DNA from: Pseudobdellovibrionaceae bacterium
Lineage (GTDB): Bacteria; Bdellovibrionota; Bdellovibrionia; Bdellovibrionales; Bdellovibrionaceae
Direction of reading: 5' to 3'
DNA: 64,000 bases
NCBI GenBank assembly: GCA_016719575.1
Contig: JADJYV010000003.1
Span: 77,937 to 141,936 of the forward strand
The position numbers and the translations under genes were made by a program. Positions 49,813 through 58,086 of the stretch are shown piece by piece. Positions within the stretch are counted from its first letter, which is position 1; each line of letters starts with the position of its first letter. The notes under the pieces were generated by a model, which was given only the letters and a program-made list of their open reading frames with translations, ran no database searches and was not told where the DNA came from.

Positions 49813-51203
49813 TGGAGTATAGAATCGAAAAGGATACGATGGGAGAAGTGAAGGTTCCTGCCGATAAATTTTGGGGAGCGCAGACTCAGCGGTCGCTTGG
49901 AAATTTTAAAATTGGTGGAGATCGTTTTCCTCGAGAGATGATCAAAGCCCTGGGCATTTTGAAAAAGTGTGCAGCACTCACGAACACCAAGCTTGGCTTG
50001 TTAGACCCAAAAAAATCTGAATTTATTGTGAAAGCCGCTGATGAGGTTATCTCTGGTAAGTTAGACGAGCACTTCCCACTTGTTGTATGGCAGACCGGCT
50101 CTGGAACTCAGACCAACATGAACGCAAACGAAGTCATTGCAAACCGGGCGATGGATATGCAAGGGATCAAGTTACCAAACAAAGAAATTCATCCCAATGA
50201 TGATGTTAATAAAGGCCAATCTTCAAACGACACCTTTCCAACAGCCATGCACATTGCCGTTGCGGACCAAGTCCACCATCGTTTGTTACCAATGCTAGAT
50301 AAGTTGCACAGCGCCCTCGCGAAAAAGCAGGACGAGTTTAAAGATATCGTTAAAATTGGCCGAACTCATTTGATGGATGCGACCCCTTTGACTCTAGGGC
50401 AAGAGTTTTCGGGCTATGCAACGCAAGTGAAGTATTCATCTCAGCGGGTTAAAAATACGCTTCCTCACTTGCACCAATTGGCCTTGGGCGGAACGGCCGT
50501 TGGTACAGGACTTAATACTCATATCAAGTTTCCAGAGGATGCCGCAAAAACTATTGCCGACGAAGCAAAGATTCCCTTTGTTAGCGCCGAAAATAAATTT
50601 GAGGCCCTCGCAAGTCATGATGCCCTGGTTGAAGTGAGTGGCGCTCTAAACTCAGTGGCAGTGACGCTAATGAAAATTGCGAATGACATCCGGCTTTTGG
50701 GCTCGGGCCCCCGCTGCGGAATTGGCGAGTTAAACCTTCCAGAAAACGAACCCGGATCTTCGATTATGCCAGGCAAGGTCAACCCCACTCAGTCTGAGGC
50801 GATGACCATGGTCTGCGCCCAAGTGATGGGAAACCATGTGGCCGTGAGCGTAGGTGGGTCGAACGGTCATTTTGAACTCAATGTTTTTAAGCCAGTCATA
50901 GTTTTCAATGTGTTAAATTCGATTCGTCTGATTGCCGATGCCTGCGAGTCCTTTACAGACCATTGTGTAGTTGGAATTGAAGCTAATAAACAACAGATAA
51001 AGAGGCACCTGGACAATTCTCTCATGTTGGTAACAGCTTTAAACCCACATATAGGATATGACAACGCAGCTAAGATCGCGAAGACGGCTCACAAGAATGG
51101 CACGACCTTAAAAGAGGAAGCAGTCAAGTTAGGACTCCTAACTCCTGAACAATTTGATAAGATGGTGAGACCTGATGAGATGGTTCGCCCCTTAGGAAAA
51201 TAG
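49812..51203 (+). CDS. fumC: Class II fumarase
   Basis: The ATG at 49812 overlaps the SDR stop and has AAGGAGA before it, giving 464 residues. [49 protein letters not shown] and the signature [16 protein letters not shown] identify the iron-independent fumarase that interconverts fumarate and malate. Although related lyases share the signature, the match to FumC is close along the whole length ([31 protein letters not shown]). Confidence 0.96.
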   Translation: MEYRIEKDTMGEVKVPADKFWGAQTQRSLGNFKIGGDRFPREMIKALGILKKCAALTNTKLGLLDPKKSEFIVKAADEVISGKLDEHFPLVVWQTGSGTQTNMNANEVIANRAMDMQGIKLPNKEIHPNDDVNKGQSSNDTFPTAMHIAVADQVHHRLLPMLDKLHSALAKKQDEFKDIVKIGRTHLMDATPLTLGQEFSGYATQVKYSSQRVKNTLPHLHQLALGGTAVGTGLNTHIKFPEDAAKTIADEAKIPFVSAENKFEALASHDALVEVSGALNSVAVTLMKIANDIRLLGSGPRCGIGELNLPENEPGSSIMPGKVNPTQSEAMTMVCAQVMGNHVAVSVGGSNGHFELNVFKPVIVFNVLNSIRLIADACESFTDHCVVGIEANKQQIKRHLDNSLMLVTALNPHIGYDNAAKIAKTAHKNGTTLKEEAVKLGLLTPEQFDKMVRPDEMVRPLGK

Positions 51204-51210
51204 GAGATTG

Positions 51211-52161
51211 ATGCCAACGCCAAATCCGCTTTTAAGTAAAGTCAATTGGATTGAGTCTGGGGACATACGACCTTATGTGTTTGTGCGTCCAGAGAATCAG
51301 ATTGCGCATCCAGGAACTCGGCACAAGTTGGATTGGTTTTCTCATACCCCGATTTATAAGGACCCACTTGATATTTCTGAATTAAATTTCGCGGATCGTA
51401 TTTATTCGATTGAAGAGCGGGCGTTTGGCCCTTCGAATATGGCTATGCCTCGTTGGGTTTTTTATGATTGTGCAGTGATGCCTGGATTTGTTGCCGGTTT
51501 TGCAGCGAGACCTTCGGCTTTAAAAAAGGAAGTCCGAGACGTTCTTGATCTAAAAAAATTTCCCGCATCTGATTCGCCTGTATTTAAAAGCACCGAGCCA
51601 AGAGCCAAAAGTCTTCTTGCGAAATCTTTAGATGAGATGGATTGGGTTCCTTTGTCGTTATTTATTATTATCCCCACAATGCACAAGGGCGAGTGGGTCG
51701 CCCACAACCTTTGTTCGGTTAACTCTCTTCTCGCGAAAGAACATCAGTTTTATGGACTTGGATTTCTATCGAAGGCCTTCGGACTTTGGTATGCAAATGT
51801 TGAGCAATGCTCAGGTATGACTCAATGGGGGAGCCCTGCGCTAAAGTTGCACACGCACTTTGGTCATTTGGAAGTGATTGGCTCCTATGCTCCCGTACAT
51901 TCACACTCAAAAACAATTACCTACCGAGCCCAGGTCAACACTCGTTGCTGGGAACAGTTTTTTACTCGTGAGGATGATTTGGCTTTTTTAGAGAACTATG
52001 GTCCAAGCGAATTACAAATTGATCCTAAAAACGAACAGAGTATGATCGACATTCAAAAAAAACTCGAACTCGGTGAAGGCCCTTTTTATTTGAATGCTAT
52101 GGAAATTGCTGCAAAAAATTTAGATGAATCTTTAACTATCTACAAACCAAAAGGATATTAA
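51211..52161 (+). CDS. Conserved-looking protein of unknown function
   Basis: The ATG at 51211 sits four bases after TAGGAG; the TTG before it is too close. The soluble protein has 316 residues, no signal peptide and a mixed alpha/beta composition. It has clusters of aromatic residues and histidines (MHKGEWVAHNLCSVN, ALKLHTHFGHLEVIGSYAPV followed by HSHSK), which could bind a metal. Such a His-rich strand might point to a cupin- or acyl-transfer-type fold, but I do not recognise a family. Its stop abuts the next ATG, so it belongs to the SDR-fumC-helicase run. Confidence 0.7.
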   Translation: MPTPNPLLSKVNWIESGDIRPYVFVRPENQIAHPGTRHKLDWFSHTPIYKDPLDISELNFADRIYSIEERAFGPSNMAMPRWVFYDCAVMPGFVAGFAARPSALKKEVRDVLDLKKFPASDSPVFKSTEPRAKSLLAKSLDEMDWVPLSLFIIIPTMHKGEWVAHNLCSVNSLLAKEHQFYGLGFLSKAFGLWYANVEQCSGMTQWGSPALKLHTHFGHLEVIGSYAPVHSHSKTITYRAQVNTRCWEQFFTREDDLAFLENYGPSELQIDPKNEQSMIDIQKKLELGEGPFYLNAMEIAAKNLDESLTIYKPKGY

Positions 52162-52599
52162 ATGCCAGTGAATCAACTTCCTCCCGTTGCCAAGTCATTT
52201 TTCGCGTTCTGTAAAAAGTGTGATGCTGATCGCTATCATGTGGTTGTGGCACACACGAGCGCTAAGTCGGCAAAGATAAAGTGCGAAGTCTGCGGAAGTC
52301 AAAAGTCGTACTCCCTACCGAAAGCGAACGGAGCCACTAAGGGGGCAGCAAAGGTCACTCGGACGAGAGCGAGCACGGAGAGTGCACGCAAGTCTAGTCA
52401 TAATGCTGAATATGAAGCAATGATGCTGGCACAAGAGAGCAGCAAAGAAATTTCTTACAGCGTTAAGGGACACTTTCAATTGAATCAGAAAATCAATCAT
52501 CCCAAGTTTGGCTTAGGTATTGTTCGTGGTGTGCACATGGATAAAGTCGAGGTTGTTTTTTCTGATGAAGTTCGTAATCTTGTTCATAACCGAGAGTAA
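52162..52599 (+). CDS. Zinc-ribbon protein with PcrA/UvrD-type Tudor-like tail
   Basis: Residues 15-48 form a zinc ribbon (FCKKCDADRYH, IKCEVCGSQKS). Residues 50-95 are a basic, low-complexity linker (GATKGAAKVTRTRASTESAR). The C-terminus (about 108-145: QKINHPKFGLGIVRGVHMDK, VEVVFSDEVRNLV) resembles the Tudor-like domain at the C-terminus of PcrA/UvrD helicases that contacts RNA polymerase. The next gene, overlapping by one base, encodes a UvrD-type helicase that lacks this domain. A separate polymerase- or nucleic-acid-tethering subunit for the helicase is an attractive inference. Confidence 0.75.
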   Translation: MPVNQLPPVAKSFFAFCKKCDADRYHVVVAHTSAKSAKIKCEVCGSQKSYSLPKANGATKGAAKVTRTRASTESARKSSHNAEYEAMMLAQESSKEISYSVKGHFQLNQKINHPKFGLGIVRGVHMDKVEVVFSDEVRNLVHNRE

Positions 52600-54635
52600 T
52601 GAGTAACTTCTGGACCCAAGGTCTTAATCCAGAGCAAGTCAAAGCTGTTGAACATAACTTTGGCCCGTTGCTTATTCTTGCCGGAGCGGGCTCCGGCAAG
52701 ACGACTGTTCTTGTGTCAAGAACGGGGCGGATGATTTCTGAAAAAATCGCCAAGGCAGACGAAATCTGCGTTCTCACGTTTACAAATAAAGCGGCGAAAG
52801 AGCTGAAGCACCGAGTTTCTGCCAAGGTGGGAGCTCAGGTGAAAAAAGGTCTTTGGGCCGGAACCTTTCATTCCTTTGGTCTACAAATACTTCGGCGCTT
52901 TCATCGACAGGCGGGGCTTAGTTCTCATTTTGGCATTGTTGATCAAAGTGATTGTAGTTCCATCTTAAAAGAGCTTCTTAAAGACATCAAAAATTCTAGC
53001 AAAGAAAACTTTGATACCGATAAACTTCTCAATATGATCAATGACAGAAGAACTGGGATGGCGATGAAGACGGTCGCTTTTGATGAGTACCACGAAATGG
53101 CTGAGGTGCTCACTCCCAAGTTCAACAAGCGGCTTGAGATTTTGGGGGTCGTCGATTTTGAGGGCTTGCTTATTAAGCCCCTTGAGTTGTTTCGCGAGCA
53201 CCCGGAGTCTCTTGAAAAAGTCCAATCGGCTTTTTCGCAAGTGATGGTGGATGAGTTTCAGGACACCAATCGTCTCCAGATGGAACTGATTCATCAATTG
53301 GTTAAGACTCACAACAATATTACAGTGGTGGGGGATGACGATCAGTCTATTTATGGCTGGCGTGGCGCCGAAGTTAAGAATATTTTGAATTTTCCAAAGG
53401 AGTTTAAAAATTGCGAAGTTATTAAACTCGAGAGAAACTATCGTTCAAGCACAGAAATTTTGGCAGTAGCTAATGCCGCGATTGCGCAAAACAAGAATCG
53501 TCATGGCAAAATACTTAGAACTGAAGTTGCGGCGGAGACCGGAGTCTTGCCTGAGCTTTTTGTCTTGGAACGAGAAGAAGATGAGTGCGACTTCGTCGTG
53601 AGTGAGGCTCAGTACTTTTTACGACAGGGCTATTCGTACAAGGATTTTGCAGTTCTCTACCGATCTAACACACAAGGGGCCTTGATCGAGAGTTCTTTGC
53701 GCCGAGCGAATATTCCCTACACAATTACCGGCGGGACCTCTATTTTTGACCGCAAAGAAGTCAAAGATGTTATGGCTTATTTAAAGCAAGCCGTTTCACC
53801 GAACGATGTCTCATTGCGAAGAATTATTAATGTTCCGGCAAGGGGGATTGGCGATACTTCCATTGAAAAACTCAGTGAGTTTTCTAAAGAACACCGCATT
53901 TCGTTTGTTGATTCCTGTCACAGGTGGCGAGAGGCTGGTTTGCCGGAGAAAACGGGCGAAGCCATTGAGCACTTAATTTCCTTTTGTCACACGTTGCCGT
54001 CCAGAATTTTAGATTTTAAAGTTGGCTCGAGCCCTGGTGCTCATTTTGTCGAGATTTTACAGGACCTTGGCTATCGTCAGTATATTTACAACAACACGGC
54101 CGATCCCTCAGTCGCCGAAAAAAAATGGACGGTTGTCGATATCGTCGGGAGAGTTTTGGACTCCTATTTGGGAAAGCGGAGCTACGAAATTGCCAGCATC
54201 AAGTCCTTTATTGATGCTATGATGCTACGGGATGATGTGAATGACGAGGATGCTGCGCAAAACAAGATCCAACTCATGACTTTGCATGCGAGCAAAGGTC
54301 TTGAATTTCCAGTGGTCATTTTAGCGGGATTAGAAGAAGACCTCCTTCCGCATAAGACACTGGGAGGTGATATTGACGAAGAACGAAGGCTCTTTTATGT
54401 GGGGTTAACTCGTGCCAAGCAACGTTTGGTGATGTCTCGTTGTCAGCAGCGAAAGCGACACGGGGTCGTTCGCCCCGTTTCACCGTCCAGGTTTTTGTTA
54501 GAGATCACTAAAAAGCTCTACAAAGAATACCCCTCAGGCGCGCGCCCGGTTTCGGGTCAAGAGCGTGAAGACCTCGTTTCGAGTTTCTTAAAAAGTTTAG
54601 AAAAGAAAAGCCCAAGCAACGTAAAAGAGAATTAA
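52599..54635 (+). CDS. UvrD/PcrA/Rep-family DNA helicase
   Basis: Superfamily 1A motifs are in order: LNPEQVKAVEHNFGPLLILA, GAGSGKTTVLVSRT (motif I), LTFTNKAAKELKHRV (Ia), MVDEFQDTNRLQ (II), GDDDQSIYGWRGA (III), LERNYRSSTEIL (IV), LMTLHASKGLEFPVVIL (V) and VGLTRAKQRLVMSR (VI). It has 678 residues and stops soon after motif VI, without the C-terminal Tudor domain of PcrA and UvrD. Such helicases unwind 3' to 5' in repair and conflict resolution. The ATG overlaps the stop of the Tudor-like protein gene. Confidence 0.94.
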   Translation: MSNFWTQGLNPEQVKAVEHNFGPLLILAGAGSGKTTVLVSRTGRMISEKIAKADEICVLTFTNKAAKELKHRVSAKVGAQVKKGLWAGTFHSFGLQILRRFHRQAGLSSHFGIVDQSDCSSILKELLKDIKNSSKENFDTDKLLNMINDRRTGMAMKTVAFDEYHEMAEVLTPKFNKRLEILGVVDFEGLLIKPLELFREHPESLEKVQSAFSQVMVDEFQDTNRLQMELIHQLVKTHNNITVVGDDDQSIYGWRGAEVKNILNFPKEFKNCEVIKLERNYRSSTEILAVANAAIAQNKNRHGKILRTEVAAETGVLPELFVLEREEDECDFVVSEAQYFLRQGYSYKDFAVLYRSNTQGALIESSLRRANIPYTITGGTSIFDRKEVKDVMAYLKQAVSPNDVSLRRIINVPARGIGDTSIEKLSEFSKEHRISFVDSCHRWREAGLPEKTGEAIEHLISFCHTLPSRILDFKVGSSPGAHFVEILQDLGYRQYIYNNTADPSVAEKKWTVVDIVGRVLDSYLGKRSYEIASIKSFIDAMMLRDDVNDEDAAQNKIQLMTLHASKGLEFPVVILAGLEEDLLPHKTLGGDIDEERRLFYVGLTRAKQRLVMSRCQQRKRHGVVRPVSPSRFLLEITKKLYKEYPSGARPVSGQEREDLVSSFLKSLEKKSPSNVKEN

Positions 54636-54647
54636 TTGGAGGAGCCT

Positions 54648-54938
54648 ATGGAGTCTGGTGACGAATCAGAAAAAAAGAAAGTTCAAATCGAGTTTCCTTA
54701 CAGTGAGGTCGCGCGAGCCAAAGTGCCGAAGGCTTTTGAAGTGGCCGAGACAGTGGCGACCGAGTGGGTGAATGACGGCAGTTTTGAAAACATACCGGTG
54801 GGGCACCCGGTGGCTCAGGTAGCTGTTGCGGCAGGGCTCCGAAAAGCCAAACAAGTTGAGAAGAAACTCGAGGAAAAGGGTGTTTTTGCGATGGCAAAAA
54901 TGGGTCTTGAGTACGCAAAATCGAAGTTTAAGAAGTAA
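54648..54938 (+). CDS. Small protein of unknown function
   Basis: GGAGGAG just before the ATG at 54648 decides the start. The 96-residue product is soluble. Its centre (KVPKAFEVAETVATEWVNDG) and its basic helical end (KAKQVEKKLEEKGVFAMAKM) suggest a helical protein that may bind nucleic acid, but no family is recognised. It is the last gene of the run beginning at 49036, 12 bp after the helicase stop. Confidence 0.7.
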   Translation: MESGDESEKKKVQIEFPYSEVARAKVPKAFEVAETVATEWVNDGSFENIPVGHPVAQVAVAAGLRKAKQVEKKLEEKGVFAMAKMGLEYAKSKFKK

Positions 54939-54965
54939 AACGAACAGCGACTGGAGCGGATGGGC

Positions 54966-55169
54966 TCATTTGGTGGGTTTGTCACTAAACTCTTGTAACT
55001 TGTCCTTGAGGGCGCCGAGAATGCTTTTAATTTCTCGGAGCTGCTCTTCTTCGGGGGACATTTTTTGAGACGTTTGTTCAGTCAGGCTTGTCCAGGTATC
55101 AAGGGCGTTTTTGAGATCCGAATTAATACGACTCCATCTGGGGTCTTTTGTGTCTACTTTGTCAGTCAT
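54966..55169 (-). CDS. Small helical protein of unknown function
   Basis: The 67-residue product (RWSRINSDLKNALDTWTSLT, then EEEQLREIKSILGALKDKLQ) is rich in heptad-like hydrophobic positions and probably forms a helical hairpin or short coiled coil. A GGTGAAAG stretch precedes the ATG. It is convergent with the helicase operon and divergent from ettA. Codon use is normal for the window. No domain is recognised. Confidence 0.65.
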   Translation of the reverse strand: MTDKVDTKDPRWSRINSDLKNALDTWTSLTEQTSQKMSPEEEQLREIKSILGALKDKLQEFSDKPTK

Positions 55170-55290
55170 TTATTCTTTCACCTGGGGTTATTAATTCAGT
55201 TAAGAGAAAAGAAGTTCATTTGACAAGAAAATTCAGACTGATAAATTAGATCCTTCGCCATTCTTAAAGTAATACTTAAAGGAGCAATCG

Positions 55291-56964
55291 ATGTCTCAAG
55301 ATATCATCTATACGATGAAGGGTGTTTCCAAAGTTTATCCTCCCAATCGCTATGTACTTAAAAATATTTATCTCTCGTATTTTTATGGCGCCAAAATCGG
55401 CGTGCTCGGTCTGAACGGATCCGGCAAGTCGTCTCTGCTAAAAATTATGGCAGGAGTCGATAGTGATTTTTTGGGCGAAGCTTTTCCGGCACGGCAAATG
55501 AAGGTTGGATATCTTGAACAAGAGCCACAGCTGGATGGAAAGCTCACCGTAAAAGAGAATATTTTTTCGGGAATGGGTGAGTTGCCAAAGTTAATGAAAG
55601 ACTTTAACGAGATCAGCGAAAAGTTTAATGATCCAGATCTTGATCCTGATGAGATGAATAAGCTCATAGAAAAACAGGGAGCGATTCAAGAGAAACTTGA
55701 GGCCCTTGGCGGTTGGGAAGTTGATCAGAAGATCGAGATTGCGATGGATGCTCTTCGTTGTCCAGATGGGGATCTTCTTGTGGGGCCACTTTCGGGGGGA
55801 GAAAAACGCCGCGTTGCTCTTTGCCGCCTTCTGATGAGCGAGCCTGATATTTTGTTGCTCGATGAGCCAACGAATCACTTGGATGCAGAGTCGGTAGCCT
55901 GGCTCGAGCAGTACCTCGCCAAGTTTCCTGGGACGGTGATAGCTGTGACCCACGATCGCTACTTCTTGGATAATGTTGCTGGTTGGATTTTGGAACTTGA
56001 TCGGGGTGAAGGAATTCCTTGGAAGGGAAACTATTCTTCTTGGCTTGAGCAGAAGGACAAACGAACAGCTCAGGAACAAAAAGATCAGGTGCGTAGAAAT
56101 AAGACTCTAGAAAAAGAACTCGAGTGGATTCGTGCAGGTGCGAAAGCTCGGCATGCCAAGGCCAAATCGCGCATTTCGGCCTACGAGAATCTTTTAAAAG
56201 AGCCAACTCCAGAAAAACTGCAAGAGATGTCGATTTATATCCCGCCAGGACCTCGTCTTGGTGACATCGTGGTTGAAGCGAAAAACATTACCAAAGCTTA
56301 TGGCAACAAACTGCTTTTTGACGATGTGAGCTTTACTATCCCGCGTGGGGCTATTGTTGGGGTGATTGGCCCCAATGGGGTGGGTAAAACGACTTTGTTC
56401 CGGATGATCACAGGGCAAGAAAAGCCGGATAGCGGATCCTTTAAGGTCGGTGAGACGGTCAAGATGGCCTATGTTGATCAAAGTCGAGAGACCTTGAACC
56501 CCGAGAAAACGGTTTGGGAAGAGCTTTCGGGTGGCAATGAGGTGATTCAACTCGGTCAGAAAGAGGTTCCATCTCGGGCTTATGTTTCGTGGTTCAACTT
56601 TTCAGGGACGGATCAGCAAAAAAAGGTGGGAGTGCTTTCTGGCGGAGAGAGAAACCGCGTGAATATGGCAAAAATAATGAAGCAAGGGGCAAATTTACTC
56701 TTGCTCGACGAGCCGACCAACGATTTGGACGTCAATACAATGCGAGCCCTCGAAGAAGCTTTGCTTGAATTTGGTGGTTCGGTTGTGGTGATTTCTCATG
56801 ACCGGTGGTTTTTAGATCGAGTTTGTACGCATATTATGGCCTTTGAGGGCGATTCCAAGGTGGAGTTCTTTAACGGAAACTTTAGTGAATACGAAGAAGA
56901 TCGTAAACGTCGGTTGGGCGCTGAGGCTGGCCCGAAACGTGTTCGCTTTCGTGCCATTAACTAA
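55291..56964 (+). CDS. ettA: ABC-F translation factor EttA
   Basis: Two ATPase cassettes without membrane segments: GLNGSGKSSLLKIMAG and GPNGVGKTTLFRMITG (Walker A), PLSGGEKRRVALCRLL and VLSGGERNRVNMAKIM (signature), LLLDEPTNHLDAESV and LLLDEPTNDLDVNTM (Walker B). A short arm and a basic linker lie between them (RRNKTLEKELEWIRAGAKAR). At 557 residues and with this linker it matches EttA, which binds the ribosomal E site and gates early elongation according to ATP/ADP level. AAAGGAG precedes the ATG. Its last eight bases overlap the convergent J-domain gene. Confidence 0.95.
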   Translation: MSQDIIYTMKGVSKVYPPNRYVLKNIYLSYFYGAKIGVLGLNGSGKSSLLKIMAGVDSDFLGEAFPARQMKVGYLEQEPQLDGKLTVKENIFSGMGELPKLMKDFNEISEKFNDPDLDPDEMNKLIEKQGAIQEKLEALGGWEVDQKIEIAMDALRCPDGDLLVGPLSGGEKRRVALCRLLMSEPDILLLDEPTNHLDAESVAWLEQYLAKFPGTVIAVTHDRYFLDNVAGWILELDRGEGIPWKGNYSSWLEQKDKRTAQEQKDQVRRNKTLEKELEWIRAGAKARHAKAKSRISAYENLLKEPTPEKLQEMSIYIPPGPRLGDIVVEAKNITKAYGNKLLFDDVSFTIPRGAIVGVIGPNGVGKTTLFRMITGQEKPDSGSFKVGETVKMAYVDQSRETLNPEKTVWEELSGGNEVIQLGQKEVPSRAYVSWFNFSGTDQQKKVGVLSGGERNRVNMAKIMKQGANLLLLDEPTNDLDVNTMRALEEALLEFGGSVVVISHDRWFLDRVCTHIMAFEGDSKVEFFNGNFSEYEEDRKRRLGAEAGPKRVRFRAIN

Positions 56965-57364
56965 AGAGCGTAACGAGAGCTAAATAGTGTGTTTTAAGTT
57001 GAATAAAGGGGCCAGGAGCCCCTTTATTCATATCTGGATGCAGGCGCAAGGCGAGTGCGCGAAATCCCTTTTTGAGCTCTTTTCTACTAAATGCAGGACT
57101 CAGTTTAAAGCCGTGGCTTTCAAAAAAGGCACAGGACTCTAGTTGGCTTTGAGTCAGCTTATGAGGGGGAATAGCTGCTTTTGGTGGGGCTGGGTAAATC
57201 TTTGCAGGCCGAGGGCGAAAGTGAAATGTCTCTAGGTTTCCGAGTAAATAGGCTAAGTGAGCGGGATCTAGGTCTGAAGTCGCTTGGCCTTCGCCCTCAC
57301 TTTTTCTATTGGGAGATTTGATTTTCTCCTCGAGGATTTGCTTAAAACTCACCGTTGTTCCCAT
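56957..57364 (-). CDS. Protein with C-terminal J-domain
   Basis: The last 60 residues form most of a J-domain: FSRKELKKGFRALALRLHPD with the HPD motif at about residue 110, then MNKGAPGPFIQLKTHYLALV. The first 75 residues (FKQILEEKIKSPNRKSEGEG, then a Pro-rich segment) have no known domain. Placing the J-domain at the C-terminus is seen in DjlA-type and other specialised co-chaperones that deliver a client to Hsp70. DnaK itself is encoded 13 kb away. The gene is convergent with ettA and contains a 12-bp perfect hairpin near its end. Confidence 0.8.
   Translation of the reverse strand: MGTTVSFKQILEEKIKSPNRKSEGEGQATSDLDPAHLAYLLGNLETFHFRPRPAKIYPAPPKAAIPPHKLTQSQLESCAFFESHGFKLSPAFSRKELKKGFRALALRLHPDMNKGAPGPFIQLKTHYLALVTLFS
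57001..57029. terminator. Hairpin between ettA and the J-domain gene
   Basis: GAATAAAGGGGC and GCCCCTTTATTC form a perfect 12-bp stem around CAGGA, 37 bp after the ettA stop. The following CATAT is not a strong T run, so termination would be moderate. It lies within the coding sequence of the minus-strand J-domain gene (codons for PFIQ). Confidence 0.5.
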
Positions 57365-57375
57365 AGCTTTCTCGT

Positions 57376-57522
57376 CGGTAAAAATGAGAAAACACTGAAG
57401 TCTTGTTTTGAGAAGCGGCGTTTTCAGAGGGAAAAATGGATGATTTCAGGAAAAATGAGTCAGTTTCCCTCGTGAAAAGAGTATTTCTCCTCTGAAAAAG
57501 CCACTTTCTAGAGGTAAAAATG
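57376..57522. repeat. Four spaced GGnAAAAATGR motifs
   Basis: GGTAAAAATGA (57376 region), GGGAAAAATGG (57430 region), AGGAAAAATGA (57449 region) and GGTAAAAATGA (57511 region) occur within 150 bp, between the J-domain gene and the SWIB gene. TTTTCAGAGG and CCTCTGAAAA form an inverted repeat in the same stretch. They may be regulator sites upstream of either gene. Confidence 0.4.
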
Positions 57523-57551
57523 AAAAAAATGAAATTTTGCTGCATTTTTTT

Positions 57552-57580
57552 TTGGACAAACCAACAGAGTTCGTTACACT
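57552..57580 (+). promoter_or_regulatory. Candidate promoter of the SWIB gene
   Basis: TTGGAC and TACACT are separated by exactly 17 bp, and the expected start of transcription lies about 45 bp before the ATG. The match is four or five of six bases in each box. Confidence 0.55.
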
Positions 57581-57630
57581 GTGATCATTCGAGTAATTAA
57601 TATAGCAAACCATTAATGGAGGAACACACA

Positions 57631-58002
57631 ATGGCAAAAGCTAAGAAAGCGACTAAAAAAGTCGCTACAAAGAAGGCAGCACCTAAGAAAGCGACTAAAA
57701 AAGCCGCTCCTAAAAAAGCCGCTGCACCTAAGGCAAAAAAGGCAGCTACTAAAAGAAAGCCAAACCCAGCTTTCATGAAACCTCTTACACCAAGCACTAC
57801 TTTGGCTGCTGTTGTTGGGGCGACACCACTTCCACGTACTGAAGTTGTTAAAAAACTTTGGGCATACATTAAAAAGAACGGCCTTCAGGACTCTAAAAAC
57901 AGAAGAAACATCAATGCTGATGACAAGTTGAAGCCAATTTTCGGCAAAAACACTGTTTCTATGTTTGAAATGACAAAGCTTGTTTCTAAGCACCTTAAGT
58001 AG
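57631..58002 (+). CDS. SWIB/MDM2-domain protein with histone H1-like tail
   Basis: The ATG at 57631 follows GGAGG; the 15 bp upstream are not coding. Residues 1-48 are almost only Lys and Ala in repeats (KAAPKKATKKAAPKKAAAPK), like the C-tail of histone H1 or bacterial H1-like proteins. Residues 50-122 form a SWIB domain (FMKPLTPSTTLAAVVGATPL, VKKLWAYIKKNGLQDSKNRR, DDKLKPIFGKNTVSMFEMTK). The combination, also known in chlamydiae, suggests a DNA-condensing chromatin protein with a protein-binding domain. It is flanked by a good promoter and terminator and is probably highly expressed. Confidence 0.9.
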   Translation: MAKAKKATKKVATKKAAPKKATKKAAPKKAAAPKAKKAATKRKPNPAFMKPLTPSTTLAAVVGATPLPRTEVVKKLWAYIKKNGLQDSKNRRNINADDKLKPIFGKNTVSMFEMTKLVSKHLK

Positions 58003-58028
58003 TATCTAAGGATTTTAGAGTATAAGTT

Positions 58029-58058
58029 AAACCCAGCCCCTTAGAAGGCTGGGTTTTT
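58029..58058 (+). terminator. Rho-independent terminator after the SWIB gene
   Basis: AACCCAGCC pairs with GGCTGGGTT over nine bp, loop CCTTAGAA, followed by TTTTAG. It separates the SWIB gene from map. Confidence 0.88.
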
Positions 58059-58086
58059 AGTATTTAAGGCCTTTAGGAGTCGTTTT

